Source: Bacillus mycoides (GTDB lineage: Bacteria; Bacillota; Bacilli; Bacillales; Bacillaceae_G). From it: DNA of 64,000 nucleotides. The position numbers and the translations under genes are program-made. The notes below the pieces were generated by a model. It had not been told where the DNA came from. It ran no database searches and saw only the letters and a program-made list of their open reading frames with translations. Of this stretch, positions 16,625 to 26,138 are shown piece by piece. Location of the stretch: assembly GCF_001757995.1 (NCBI RefSeq), contig NZ_LXLV01000009.1, positions 124,001-188,000 on the forward strand, in the 5' to 3' direction. The stretch's first letter is position 1, and every line of letters begins with the position of its first letter.

Positions 16625-16752
16625 ATATAGTATCTGTTTTCATATAATTGAGAATTTATCCTTTTTCTCATTAGATAAATAATGCTACAATATAAGAGGA
16701 GAATACAATGTTTTCCGATTTGGAAAATGCTTTGTAGAAAGGAAGAAACTTC

Positions 16753-17349
16753 ATGCCTATTATTTTAGAAAAAGGACAAAAGATTGATTTAACGAAAGGA
16801 CAACCGAGAGTAGCGAAACTACAGGTTGGCTTAGGCTGGGATCCAATTGGGCAATCAGGTGGGTTTCTGTCTTCTTTATTTGGAAGTAAACCAAGTGTAG
16901 ATTGTGATGCATCTGTTGTTATGTTAGAAGGGGATCGCTTTTTAAACAAAAATGATTTAGTTTACTTCGGCAACAAACTTTCTACTTGTGGTAGTATCAT
17001 TCATTCAGGAGATAATTTAACAGGTGAAGGCGCTGGTGACGACGAAACAATTTTCGTAGAATTACATAAAGTTCCGAGCCGTATTAATCGTTTAGTATTC
17101 GTTGTAAATATTTATGACTGTGTAAATCGTCGTCAAGATTTTGGGATGATTCGCAATGCATATATTCGTATTCAAAACCCACAAACAGGTGAAGAATTAG
17201 CACGTTATAACTTGTCAGATAATTACGCTGGCAAAATGACTTTAATTGCAGGGGAAATGTATCGAGACGGAAACGAATGGAAGTTTTCAGCAGTTGGAGA
17301 AGGAACACAAGATAAAAACCTAAGTGAGATTGTATCACGTTACCAATAA
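16753..17349 (+). CDS. yceC: TerD family stress protein, YceC-like
   Basis: 198 residues of TerD fold (LEKGQKIDLTKGQPRVAKLQ, GDNLTGEGAGDDE). It carries an insertion near residues 33-50 (SGGFLSSLFGSKPSVDCDAS), and the usual FDLD calcium motif is VDCD. Length and insertion match B. subtilis YceC, first gene of the yceCDEFGH operon (general stress, cell-envelope and tellurite-type resistance). GAAAGGAAG precedes the ATG. The next gene is 23 bases away. Confidence 0.9.
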   Translation: MPIILEKGQKIDLTKGQPRVAKLQVGLGWDPIGQSGGFLSSLFGSKPSVDCDASVVMLEGDRFLNKNDLVYFGNKLSTCGSIIHSGDNLTGEGAGDDETIFVELHKVPSRINRLVFVVNIYDCVNRRQDFGMIRNAYIRIQNPQTGEELARYNLSDNYAGKMTLIAGEMYRDGNEWKFSAVGEGTQDKNLSEIVSRYQ

Positions 17350-17372
17350 AATAAACCAAGGAGGAATTGTAT

Positions 17373-17957
17373 ATGGCATCAATTTCATTGAAAAAAGGAC
17401 AAAAGGTAGACTTAACAAAAACAAATCCAGGTCTTTCTAAAGTTCTTGTAGGACTTGGTTGGGATACGAATCGTTATGACGGACAAAACGATTTCGATTT
17501 AGATGTTAGTATCTTCTTAGTAGGTGCTAACGGTAAAGTTTCAGGAGCAGAGGATTTCGTCTTCTATAATAATCCAAAAGGTGCGAATGGTGCTGTAGAG
17601 CATTTAGGAGATAACCGTACAGGTGAAGGTGAAGGCGACGATGAAACAATTAAAATAGACTTAAAAAATGTTCCTGCACATATCGAACGTATTTGCTTTA
17701 CAATCACAATTTATGATGGAGAAGGCCGTAGCCAAAACTTCGGACAAGTTTCTAACTCTTTCGTACGCATTCTGGATGAAGAAAAGAATGCAGAATTAAT
17801 TCGTTACGATTTAGGAGAAGATTTCTCTATTGAAACAGCTGTAGTAGTAAGCGAATTATACCGTCACGCAGGTGAATGGAAATTCAATGCAATCGGAAGT
17901 GGATTCCAAGGTGGATTAGGTTCTCTATGTAATAACTTTGGTTTAGATGTAGAGTAA
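17373..17957 (+). CDS. yceD: TerD family stress protein, YceD-like
   Basis: 194 residues. Canonical TerD motifs: [33 protein letters not shown] (calcium-binding Asp pair), [15 protein letters not shown] and [15 protein letters not shown]. Cytoplasmic. AAGGAGG lies 7 bases before ATG 17373. It closely resembles the next TerD gene and less so the first, so this is a local gene triplication. The conserved acidic motifs bind calcium in characterised TerD proteins. Confidence 0.93.
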   Translation: MASISLKKGQKVDLTKTNPGLSKVLVGLGWDTNRYDGQNDFDLDVSIFLVGANGKVSGAEDFVFYNNPKGANGAVEHLGDNRTGEGEGDDETIKIDLKNVPAHIERICFTITIYDGEGRSQNFGQVSNSFVRILDEEKNAELIRYDLGEDFSIETAVVVSELYRHAGEWKFNAIGSGFQGGLGSLCNNFGLDVE

Positions 17958-17965
17958 TAGATTTA

Positions 17966-18013
17966 TATATCCATCAGTGAAACGCGTATTTACTGATGGA
18001 TATATTTTTTGAA
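17966..18013 (+). terminator. Hairpin between the second and third TerD genes
   Basis: ATATATCCATCAGT and ACTGATGGATATAT flank a 13-base loop, followed by TTTTTT. It may reduce read-through into the distal genes. Confidence 0.75.
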
Positions 18014-18037
18014 ATTAAAATATAGAGGTGAATATAT

Positions 18038-18616
18038 ATGGTTATTCAATTGCAAAAAGGACAGAAAATAGATTTAGCAAAAACAAGCCCAGGTTTATCA
18101 AGAGCAGTAATTGGTCTTGGATGGGATATTAAATCTTATGATGGTGGATCTGATTTCGATTTAGATGCATCCGCCTTTTTATTAGATGCGAACGGGAAAT
18201 GTACGAAGGAAACTGATTTTATTTTCTATAATAATTTACAGTCTCCTTGTGAATCAGTTTTACATACAGGAGATAACCGTACTGGTGCAGGTGACGGTGA
18301 TGATGAGCAACTTGTTGTCGATTTGAAAAAGGTTCCAGCAGATGTTCATAAAATTGCTATTACAGTTACAATTTATGATGGAGAAGGCCGTAATCAAAAC
18401 TTTGGACAGGTTGCAAATGCATTCGTTCGTTTAGCAAATGAAGAGACAAACGAAGAAGTTCTTCGTTTTGATTTAGGGGAAGATTTCTCCATTGAAACAG
18501 CAGTTGTCTTTTGTGAATTATATCGTCATAATGGACAGTGGAAGTTTAGTGCAGTAGGAAGTGGATTCCAAGGTGGATTAGGTGCGCTTGTAAGAGCGTA
18601 TGGCTTGGATGCATAA
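18038..18616 (+). CDS. yceE: TerD family stress protein, YceE-like
   Basis: 192 residues with intact TerD motifs: LQKGQKIDLAKTSPGLSRAV, SDFDLDASAFLLD, GDNRTGAGDGDDEQ and [20 protein letters not shown]. The C terminus [19 protein letters not shown] is shared with its neighbour. AGAGGTG precedes the ATG. It is the third TerD paralogue in a row and matches YceE in length. A hairpin with a T-run follows. Confidence 0.93.
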   Translation: MVIQLQKGQKIDLAKTSPGLSRAVIGLGWDIKSYDGGSDFDLDASAFLLDANGKCTKETDFIFYNNLQSPCESVLHTGDNRTGAGDGDDEQLVVDLKKVPADVHKIAITVTIYDGEGRNQNFGQVANAFVRLANEETNEEVLRFDLGEDFSIETAVVFCELYRHNGQWKFSAVGSGFQGGLGALVRAYGLDA

Positions 18617-18620
18617 GAAG

Positions 18621-18648
18621 GGAAACGGCATTCGTTTCCTTTTTTTGA
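18621..18648 (+). terminator. Terminator after yceE
   Basis: GGAAACG, loop GCATT, CGTTTCC and TTTTTTT. Confidence 0.75.
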
Positions 18649-18689
18649 CCTTTCTATAAATCTAGCAAAGAATAGGGGATAAAGGTAAG

Positions 18690-19481
18690 ATGAGTATTTT
18701 GCAAGGAATCCTTGATACGTATGCTCAGTTTTTCGACTTGGACATGTGGATTAAAGTGTTACAAGATCCAGTATCTTGGGGGTTAATAGGTACACTTGTT
18801 GTACTTGAAGGTTTATTATCTGCTGACAATGCACTTGTGTTAGCGGTAATGGTAAAACACCTTCCAGAAGAAAAACGAAAAAAAGCATTATTCTATGGAC
18901 TGATTGGAGCTTATGTATTCCGTTTTATTGCAATTGGAATCGGAATGTTCTTAATTAAATTGGCATGGGTAAAAGTGTTAGGTGCGCTTTACTTAGCTTG
19001 GCTGTCAATTAAATATTTCATTGATAAAAGAAAAGGCACTTCAGAAGAAGAGGAAGCCCATGGTATGAACCAAAATAGTATTCTCTTCAGAATGTTCGGT
19101 GTTTTCTGGGGAACGGTTGCGATGGTTGAATTAATGGATATCGCGTTCTCTGTAGATAGTGTTCTTGCTGCATTTGGTGTATCGAATGAAGTTTGGATTT
19201 TACTATTAGGTGGAATGCTCGGTATTTTAATGATGCGCGGTATTGCTGGCGTATTTTTAAAATTGTTAGAGCGTATTCCAGAACTTGAAACGACAGCATA
19301 TATTTTAATCTTAATTATTGCAGCAAAAATGCTACTGTCTGTCATTCATATTGAAGTAAGTCATACGCTGTTCTTTATTATTTTAGTTATAGCGTTTGGA
19401 GCAACATTTATACTTCACTACATGAAGAATTCTGGACAAGCTAAAGAAGAAGTTGCAGCTACTAAAAATGAACATAAATAA
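18690..19481 (+). CDS. yceF: TerC family integral membrane protein, YceF-like
   Basis: 263 residues, seven to eight membrane segments. The TerC signature is VVLEGLLSADNALVLAVMVK (about residue 35) with the conserved acidic residues, repeated as MVELMDIAFSVDSVLAAFGV (about 145). TerC proteins export or help handle metals such as manganese during metalation of exported enzymes. The acidic membrane residues are all present. It follows three TerD genes, the usual partners of TerC. Confidence 0.9.
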   Translation: MSILQGILDTYAQFFDLDMWIKVLQDPVSWGLIGTLVVLEGLLSADNALVLAVMVKHLPEEKRKKALFYGLIGAYVFRFIAIGIGMFLIKLAWVKVLGALYLAWLSIKYFIDKRKGTSEEEEAHGMNQNSILFRMFGVFWGTVAMVELMDIAFSVDSVLAAFGVSNEVWILLLGGMLGILMMRGIAGVFLKLLERIPELETTAYILILIIAAKMLLSVIHIEVSHTLFFIILVIAFGATFILHYMKNSGQAKEEVAATKNEHK

Positions 19482-19486
19482 TTGAA

Positions 19487-19520
19487 ATGGGTTTGCTCGT
19501 TATGCGAGCGCCCATTTTTT
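19487..19520 (+). terminator. Terminator after yceF
   Basis: ATGGG/CCCAT enclosing GCTCG/CGAGC, followed by TTTTTT. Confidence 0.72.
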
Positions 19521-19591
19521 ATAACTAAAAATAGTTTATAATAGAAGAGAGACTTTATAAAAAACGTAAATGTTTTTGGAGGTGAACTGTT

Positions 19592-21223
19592 GTGTTCTCA
19601 CGTTTTACACTTCAACCATGTGCATTAAAAGAAGAATCAGATTTAAAGCAATTTGAAGCGCTTTTAGAAAAACGCCCACAATATGAGCTGACAGAGAATG
19701 AGATGAAATTTAGTTATATAGCAACTCGTATTCTTGGTGTTCCCAATGATGTAGATGAATATTTCAATGAGTTATTTGATTATAGTGAAGCAAAAGGGAT
19801 CGAGGTTTTGCATGAACAAAACTTAAATAAGGTAATTGATCCCGAAAAACTGCGCCATATTCAAGAAGTTTTTACATTACATCAAGAAGCACCGAATGGA
19901 CTTACAGTAAATAGACTTGTAGCCCATTTGTCCGGAAAACAACTATTACCGCAAGTAGACAATCCTGATTTACAGCATTATATACATACGACGTTTATTT
20001 CTGTATTGAAATTGTATGAGAAACAACATAATCAATCTTTAAAAACAGAAGGGTTCCGTCGTTTCTTAATCGATATGATTAAATTAAGTGAAAATTACGT
20101 AGCGAAGTGGTTCTCTACGATTAATTATAAGAAACAAATGCCGCGTATCGTTTGGTACGGTGATGCGACGGAGAGTCGTATATATTTCTTATACTTTCTT
20201 ATTATGCTCGGCTGCGATGTACTTTATTATCACCCTGAAGGAAAAGATGGGTTTGAGAGTGTAGATGAGGAAGGAAAGACTTTTGTCGTATCTCATTTGG
20301 GCCGTATTTCATTGGAACCATTTCCCGATCGGCGTCGTGAGCGCGTCGCAACAGTAGCTTATCAAGCTTCAAAAGAAATCGAGCAAGTACTTCACCACGA
20401 TAATTCACTGCTGTACAAGCCGTGGCAATTCCGTTCATATACACCTGTAGCACGTACATTAAAAACAACATATGATGAACTCTTTTTAATTACGAAAGAA
20501 AAGGCATTTGTACGCCCAACCTTCTTTGTTGAAAATAAGCATATTTATATTCCTTCTTTATTTGCAAAAATATCAGGTGTGTCAAAGAATGATAAAGAAT
20601 ATTTTCAGCGATTAAAGGCTGTTACATCATTTGATAACAGTTTATTAATTAATACATTTCCGTTTACGAAAGAACAAAAAGCGAATTTCCAATATCATTA
20701 TCGAGATGCATTAGACCGCGGAGGGAAGTTACATCCGGATTTAATTATGAATAGTCATTGGTGGCCACATAAACGTTTACCAGAAGGTTTACAACATGGT
20801 ATTGCAGAAGCAATCATCCATACGTGCGAAAGTGAAATGTGTAAACCAATTGCGAAAGAGACGAAACAAGATGTAGCACTGTATGTTTTCGCACAACTCT
20901 CTCAAATACCACCGAACATTTTAGAGCAGCTTGAGAAATTTGATTATTCGCAAGAAGTACCGAAAATTGTTATATTTAATAATGAGAAGAGCGGAGAATT
21001 AAGTCGTTCTGATGCTGTGTTATTACTATTTTTAAATCAAATTGGAGTAGATGTATTCCACTTTAATCCAACGGGGAGAAACGATATTGAACCGTATATT
21101 GAATCAGGAGCATTTGATTCACATTGGCTTGAAGAAGTTAATTTCGATCTTGAATTTCATGGTTCATCAGCCTATAAAAATTTATCACAAACAATAAAAG
21201 GACTATTTCGTCCATTTTTATAA
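19592..21223 (+). CDS. yceG: YceG-like component of the toxic-anion/stress operon
   Basis: 543 residues with a GTG start behind GGAGGTG. It matches the YceG family, which always accompanies TerD and TelA genes in Bacillus. Two internal segments look alike: IVWYGDATESRIYFLYFLIM LGCDVLYYHPEG near residue 195, and IVIFNNEKSGELSRSDAVLL LFLNQIGVDVFHFNPTG near 465. Each is a strand-helix unit ending with a His/Phe-(H/N)P-(E/T)-G turn. No signal peptide or membrane segment is visible. Function unknown; resistance to envelope stress or oxyanions is inferred from the operon. Confidence 0.87.
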   Translation: MFSRFTLQPCALKEESDLKQFEALLEKRPQYELTENEMKFSYIATRILGVPNDVDEYFNELFDYSEAKGIEVLHEQNLNKVIDPEKLRHIQEVFTLHQEAPNGLTVNRLVAHLSGKQLLPQVDNPDLQHYIHTTFISVLKLYEKQHNQSLKTEGFRRFLIDMIKLSENYVAKWFSTINYKKQMPRIVWYGDATESRIYFLYFLIMLGCDVLYYHPEGKDGFESVDEEGKTFVVSHLGRISLEPFPDRRRERVATVAYQASKEIEQVLHHDNSLLYKPWQFRSYTPVARTLKTTYDELFLITKEKAFVRPTFFVENKHIYIPSLFAKISGVSKNDKEYFQRLKAVTSFDNSLLINTFPFTKEQKANFQYHYRDALDRGGKLHPDLIMNSHWWPHKRLPEGLQHGIAEAIIHTCESEMCKPIAKETKQDVALYVFAQLSQIPPNILEQLEKFDYSQEVPKIVIFNNEKSGELSRSDAVLLLFLNQIGVDVFHFNPTGRNDIEPYIESGAFDSHWLEEVNFDLEFHGSSAYKNLSQTIKGLFRPFL

Positions 21224-21241
21224 GGAAAGGGAGAATACCAT

Positions 21242-22324
21242 ATGAATAACCCAGTCGTACTAGATTCGAAAACAGAATTGAATGAGCAAACCGCACAAGA
21301 TGTTCGCTTGCAACTTAGACAAGATGCTGAAGTACAACGTATTTATAATGCAGTAGACATTAAAGATCAATTAGAATTAATAGAACTCGGAAAAGAACCT
21401 TCTATGGAAATTTCACGTTTCGCTGATCAAATTTTACATACAATGTCTTTATCGAAAGTAGAAGACTCTGGTGAATTATTAAAACAGCTTGGTAAAATTA
21501 TGGACAGATTTGATAGTAAAGACTTTGCGGAAGAGAAAAGTGGTTTCTTCTCACGTATGTTCAAAAAAGCAGATAAAATGATTGAACAAATCTTTAGTAA
21601 GTATCAGACAATGGGTCGCGAAATGGATAAAGTATACGTAGAAATTACGAAGTATCAAGATGAAATGAAAAAATCAATTGGTACGTTAGATGGTTTATAT
21701 GAGCAAAACTTAAAGTATTATTTAGACTTAGAAAAATACGTAGTAGCAGGGGAAATGTTATTAGAGCGTTTAAATACAGAGTTAGTTCCGATGTACGAAG
21801 AGCGCATACGTAATAATGATCAGTTAGCGGGTATTGAATTAGAATCGCTTAAAAACTCTGTTGAAATTTTAGAACAACGTATTGATGATTTAGAAAAAGC
21901 ACGTATGGTTGCTCTATTAACAGCACCACAAATTCGTATGATTCAACGCGGTAACAATAAATTAATCGGTAAAATCAATACAGCATTTATTACAACGATT
22001 CCTATCTTTAAAAATGGTATCATTCAAGCGGTAAATGCGAAACGTCAAAAGCTTGTTGCGGACTCTATGGCTGAACTTGATCGCCGTACAAATGAATTAC
22101 TTAAGAAAAATGCACAAAATATCGCAACTCAAAGTGTGGAAGTAGCGAGATTATCAGGTTCTTCTAGTATTAAGATGGAAACACTTGAGGAAACTTGGAA
22201 CATTATTTCAAGAGGTATGCAAGAGACACAACAAATTGAAGAGCAAAATAAACGTGAGCGTGAAGAAAGTCGTAAGCGTATGGCTACATTAACAGAGAAC
22301 ATCAAAAAAGAATTACAAGGATAA
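21242..22324 (+). CDS. yceH: TelA/KlaA-type toxic anion resistance protein, YceH-like
   Basis: 360 residues, mostly alpha-helical and soluble. The TelA family pattern is visible from SRFADQILHTMSLSKVEDSG through FSRMFKKADKMIEQIFSKYQ to the C-terminal coiled coil (EEQNKREREESRKRMATLT). TelA homologues are associated with tellurite and cell-wall antibiotic tolerance. It is 18 bases after yceG, so the two are co-transcribed. A bidirectional hairpin closes the operon. Confidence 0.9.
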   Translation: MNNPVVLDSKTELNEQTAQDVRLQLRQDAEVQRIYNAVDIKDQLELIELGKEPSMEISRFADQILHTMSLSKVEDSGELLKQLGKIMDRFDSKDFAEEKSGFFSRMFKKADKMIEQIFSKYQTMGREMDKVYVEITKYQDEMKKSIGTLDGLYEQNLKYYLDLEKYVVAGEMLLERLNTELVPMYEERIRNNDQLAGIELESLKNSVEILEQRIDDLEKARMVALLTAPQIRMIQRGNNKLIGKINTAFITTIPIFKNGIIQAVNAKRQKLVADSMAELDRRTNELLKKNAQNIATQSVEVARLSGSSSIKMETLEETWNIISRGMQETQQIEEQNKREREESRKRMATLTENIKKELQG

Positions 22325-22328
22325 ACAA

Positions 22329-22362
22329 AAAGGCAATGAGGAACAGCCCTCATTGCCTTTTA
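22329..22362. terminator. Bidirectional terminator
   Basis: AAAGGCAATGAGG, loop AACAG, CCCTCATTGCCTTT, between the convergent yceH and calcium-ATPase genes. Confidence 0.9.
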
Positions 22363-25026
22363 TTTTCTCTTAAATAATTTAATGATTTCATTCACAACAA
22401 GCGGAATGATACTTAACAAGAGAACGAATCCCCAATCTCGCATTGTTAATGCATGTACACCAAATATATTAGCAAGAGGTGGGATGGAGATGATACACAC
22501 TTGCATAAGAACACCGATAAGAAGTGAGAAGACTAAATATTTATTTGTAAATATCCCAATTGAAAAAATTGATTTCGTTCTTGAACGTAAGTTAAATGAA
22601 TGAACGAGCTGAGAAAAACTAAGAACGACAAATGCCATCGTTTGAGCGTGTAATAGAGCGTCTTCATCAATTTGATCTGGGAAGAGAGGAAATAAATTTG
22701 TATCTCCTGTATAGAGCTTTGCCCCAACGATAAAGGCTGTTAAAGTAAGAAGTCCAATTACAACCCCATTGAAAATAAGAAATGGAATGCTGCCGCTAAA
22801 TAAGCTTTCTTTCGCATGTCGTGGTTTTTCCTTCATCACATCTGGATCTTCAGGATCAACACCGAGTGATAATGCAGGCAGTGTATCTGTAATTAAATTT
22901 ACCCACAAAATGTGAATCGGGCGTAGTGGTGTTGCCCAGCCGAGTAAAATAGCTAAAAAGAGAGCTATAATTTCGCCGAAGTTACAAGAGAGTAGGAAGA
23001 GAATCGCTTTTTTTATATTACGATAAATATTTCTTCCTTCTTCAACAGCTTTAACAATAGATGAGAAATTATCATCTGTTAAAACTACATCAGCTGCGCC
23101 TTTTGCAACATCTGTTCCTGTAATTCCCATTGCTACTCCAACATCTGCTTGTTTTAAAGATGGAGCATCATTTACACCGTCACCAGTCATGGAAACAATA
23201 TTTCCTTTAGCACGTAATGCTTTTACAATCTTCACTTTATGTTCTGGAGAGACCCTAGCAAAGACATTTAAGTGATTAATTTTACTTGCTAGTTCTGTAT
23301 CTGAAATGGTATCTAATTCAGTTCCAATCATAATTTCAGATTTTTCTTCAGCAATGCCAAGTTCTTTGGCAATTGCAAAGGCGGTATCCTTATGATCACC
23401 AGTAATCATAACCGTGCGAATACCAGCTTTTTGACATTCTGTAATTGAATCTTTTACTTCTGTGCGTGGTGGATCAATCATACCGACAAGACCGATAAAG
23501 ATAAGATTTTCTTCGAGATGATTTATATCCACATCGTTTGAATCGTATCGTTTATATGCGAATGAAAGTACTCTTAAGGCTTCTTGTGACATCGACCCGG
23601 CAGCTTCTAATATTTGATTTTTATCAGAAGCTGTTAAGACCTCAATTTTATTATTTATAAAGATATGGGTACAGTGAGGTAAAAGTTTATCAATTGCACC
23701 TTTCGTCATGCTATAGTAGCTTTCATCGTACGTATGTACAGTTGACATCATTTTACGATCAGAATCGAAAGGTAGTTCGTTAACACGTTCATGTGTATTT
23801 TCTAAATGATCTTTTTGAATGTTAAAAGAGCTTCCGGCAACAAGAAGGGCAATTTCTGTAGGATCCCCTGTTTGTGAGTCGGTACTGTAAGAAGCATCGT
23901 TACATAAAACCATATTTTCTAATAATAGACGGTGTGCATCATTATTTACATTCAAATTTTCTAGCTGGTCGTATGTGCGATCACTATAAAAGTGAGTAAC
24001 GGTCATTTTATTTTGAGTTAATGTACCTGTTTTATCTGAACAAATAATTGTGACAGAACCGAGAGCTTCAACAGCTGGTAGTTTACGAATGATAACGTTT
24101 TGTTTAATCATACGCTGAACACCAATGGCAAGAACGATGGAAACAATAGCTGGTAAGCCTTCTGGAATGGCTGCAACAGCTAAACTAATTGCGGTCATAA
24201 ACATTTCTAACGTATCTCGTCCTTGTAAAAAACCGATGAGAAACATAATAACGCAAATAGCTACAGCGACAAAACCTAAATATTTTCCTACTTGTGCTAA
24301 GCTTTTTTGAAGTGGTGTCATATCATCGTCTGCTTCATGTAAAAGGGTAGCAATCTTGCCAATTTGTGAGTTCATCCCAGTTTCAACAGCAACACCAGCG
24401 CCACGTCCGTATGTTACTAACGTCGACATAAAGGCCATGTTTTTTTGATCGCCTAATGGTACTTGCTCATCACTTTGCATGGAAGGGTGGTAGACTGCAT
24501 CTTTATCGACAGGGACAGATTCACCAGTTAGAGCAGATTCTTCAACTTTTAAATTTGCAGTTTCGATAAGGCGTAAATCGCAGGGGATATACCGCCCGGC
24601 ATCAAGCATAACGATATCACCTGGAACGACGTGCTCAGATGGAATTTCCTTTAGTTCACCATCTCGCTTTACGATAGCTTTAGGTGTTGCCATCTTTTTC
24701 AATGCTTCTAAAGCTTGTTCTGCTTTCGATTCTTGGATTACACCGATAACAGCGTTTAAAACTACAACGAGCGCGATAATACTTGCATCGGCCCATTCAC
24801 CTACAAAGGCGGAAATAAGGGCAGCGATAATAAGGACATATACGAGGACGTCATTAATTTGGGCGAAAATGCGCTGCCATAAAGTGCGTTTTTGTTTTGA
24901 AGTCAATTCGTTTGGACCATACTGTTTTAAACGTTCATTTACGTTTTCATCTGTTAAACCGTGCTGTTCATTTGTTTCTAGGTCGATTAATGTTTGATTT
25001 TTCGTCTTACTGTACCAATTGCTCAT
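22360..25026 (-). CDS. Cation-transporting P-type ATPase, calcium type (YloB-like)
   Basis: 888 residues, P2A type. It has the cation_ATPase_N segment, the actuator motif TGES (ALTGESVPVDK), the phosphorylation site ICSDKTGTLTQNKMT, the hinge MTGDGVNDAPSLKQADVG and about ten membrane helices. Membrane motif AAIPEGLPAIV (M4) and the M6 NLITDTLPALSLG are those of SERCA-type calcium pumps, and the length matches B. subtilis YloB (890). It should export calcium from the cytoplasm. GGGGGTG precedes the start. Calcium specificity is inferred from family. Confidence 0.9.
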   Translation of the reverse strand: MSNWYSKTKNQTLIDLETNEQHGLTDENVNERLKQYGPNELTSKQKRTLWQRIFAQINDVLVYVLIIAALISAFVGEWADASIIALVVVLNAVIGVIQESKAEQALEALKKMATPKAIVKRDGELKEIPSEHVVPGDIVMLDAGRYIPCDLRLIETANLKVEESALTGESVPVDKDAVYHPSMQSDEQVPLGDQKNMAFMSTLVTYGRGAGVAVETGMNSQIGKIATLLHEADDDMTPLQKSLAQVGKYLGFVAVAICVIMFLIGFLQGRDTLEMFMTAISLAVAAIPEGLPAIVSIVLAIGVQRMIKQNVIIRKLPAVEALGSVTIICSDKTGTLTQNKMTVTHFYSDRTYDQLENLNVNNDAHRLLLENMVLCNDASYSTDSQTGDPTEIALLVAGSSFNIQKDHLENTHERVNELPFDSDRKMMSTVHTYDESYYSMTKGAIDKLLPHCTHIFINNKIEVLTASDKNQILEAAGSMSQEALRVLSFAYKRYDSNDVDINHLEENLIFIGLVGMIDPPRTEVKDSITECQKAGIRTVMITGDHKDTAFAIAKELGIAEEKSEIMIGTELDTISDTELASKINHLNVFARVSPEHKVKIVKALRAKGNIVSMTGDGVNDAPSLKQADVGVAMGITGTDVAKGAADVVLTDDNFSSIVKAVEEGRNIYRNIKKAILFLLSCNFGEIIALFLAILLGWATPLRPIHILWVNLITDTLPALSLGVDPEDPDVMKEKPRHAKESLFSGSIPFLIFNGVVIGLLTLTAFIVGAKLYTGDTNLFPLFPDQIDEDALLHAQTMAFVVLSFSQLVHSFNLRSRTKSIFSIGIFTNKYLVFSLLIGVLMQVCIISIPPLANIFGVHALTMRDWGFVLLLSIIPLVVNEIIKLFKRK

Positions 25027-25187
25027 AAGTAAGCACCCCCAGTAAAAACAGTTAGCAATGGTAGTGTGGCAATTTTTTTAGAGTAGTATGTATGGAGAAA
25101 AAATCTAAGGTGAGGTTCTACTTTCATTGTACAGTATTTTAGAATGTGATGAGGAAAAGAGAAGAGTTGTCATGAATTTGTTGAAAT

Positions 25188-25225
25188 AACAAAGAGCCTC
25201 TATTTATGAGGCTCTTTGTTATTTT
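25188..25225. terminator. Hairpin at the 3' end of yfkK
   Basis: AACAAAGAGCCTC, loop TATTTAT, GAGGCTCTTTGTT. It overlaps the yfkK stop codon and has a T-run on the plus strand only. Confidence 0.65.
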
Positions 25226-25443
25226 TTAATTAATGTACCTAATTCCTCAGTAATAGCTTGCATTTCACTAATACTGAATGTTTCACGTTTCATAACGTGC
25301 TCATAAATGTCACGTAAGTCCTCGTACATTTCTTCGTTAAAACTAGCAGCTCTCATTGCTCCAGCATTAACCATGCGTAATTTTTCTTTAATAGCTTCTA
25401 CCATATATTCAACGTTTGCTTCTGATTTTACGGATAAATCCAC
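25219..25443 (-). CDS. yfkK: DUF1128 family protein YfkK
   Basis: 74 residues, GTG start after AAAGGGGG. The sequence ([20 protein letters not shown] then [18 protein letters not shown]) is the DUF1128/YfkK family, small helical cytoplasmic proteins of unknown function. It is divergent from yfkJ, exactly as in B. subtilis. Confidence 0.9.
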   Translation of the reverse strand: MDLSVKSEANVEYMVEAIKEKLRMVNAGAMRAASFNEEMYEDLRDIYEHVMKRETFSISEMQAITEELGTLIKK

Positions 25444-25620
25444 CGAAGTGTCCCCCTTTAAAATAACATAAGGTTATCTTAACATTTTTTTATCATTTTC
25501 GTTAATGAAACTTTTCAATCCTATTAAATTAGTAGGGATTTCCTTTATAATTAATAATTGGTTGTTTATACTATATAAGTATATGGTAATAAATGCACCA
25601 AGAAGGGAAGAAACAAAAAT

Positions 25621-26085
25621 ATGATCCGAGTATTGTTTGTTTGTCTTGGGAACATTTGTCGGTCTCCAATGGCAGAAGCAATTTTTCGAAATCTTGTCGT
25701 AAAAGAGGGACTCGAAGAGAAATTTGTCATTGATTCTGCAGGAACTGGAGATTGGCATATTGGTCATCCACCACATAAAGGAACACAAAAAATTTTAAAA
25801 GAAAATGAAGTCTCTTTTGAAGGAATTAAAGCACGGCAAGTAGAAAAAGAAGACTTAACAAAGTTTGATTATATTATTGCCATGGACAACAAGAATATAG
25901 CGGATTTAAAAAGTTTTGGTAAAACTGGAGGCTATATTGGTAGGCTGTCCGATTTTGTTCCAGACGGTGGCTGGACAGACGTTCCTGACCCTTACTTTAC
26001 AGGGAACTTCCAAGAAGTGTATGACCTTGTAACAGAAGGGTGTGTAAAGCTATTAGCTTTCATTCGAAATGAACAAGGAATATGA
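25621..26085 (+). CDS. yfkJ: Low-molecular-weight protein tyrosine phosphatase YfkJ
   Basis: 154 residues. The N-terminal P-loop VCLGNICRSPMAEAIF is the C(X)5R(S/T) nucleophile site and VPDPYF carries the general-acid Asp near residue 122. It removes phosphate from protein tyrosines (and possibly arginine) in the cytoplasm; B. subtilis YfkJ is a stress-linked enzyme. AGAAGGGAAG precedes the ATG. It is the first gene of a yfkJ-I-H run. Confidence 0.93.
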   Translation: MIRVLFVCLGNICRSPMAEAIFRNLVVKEGLEEKFVIDSAGTGDWHIGHPPHKGTQKILKENEVSFEGIKARQVEKEDLTKFDYIIAMDNKNIADLKSFGKTGGYIGRLSDFVPDGGWTDVPDPYFTGNFQEVYDLVTEGCVKLLAFIRNEQGI

Positions 26086-26138
26086 GGAAGCTTAGAAAGT
26101 AATACTTTCTAATATAAGAAATGAAAGGGTGAAGGAAT

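Noticed and set aside
16709-16738. Tiny frame MFSDLENAL with an AGGAG site upstream of yceC
   Set aside because: Nine codons with no further support; the TTTTCC/GGAAAA dyad within it is too short to interpret.
26089-26112. Inverted repeat TTAGAAAGTA/ACTTTCTAA between yfkJ and the next gene
   Set aside because: There is no T-run, and the stem is short; not convincing as a terminator or operator.
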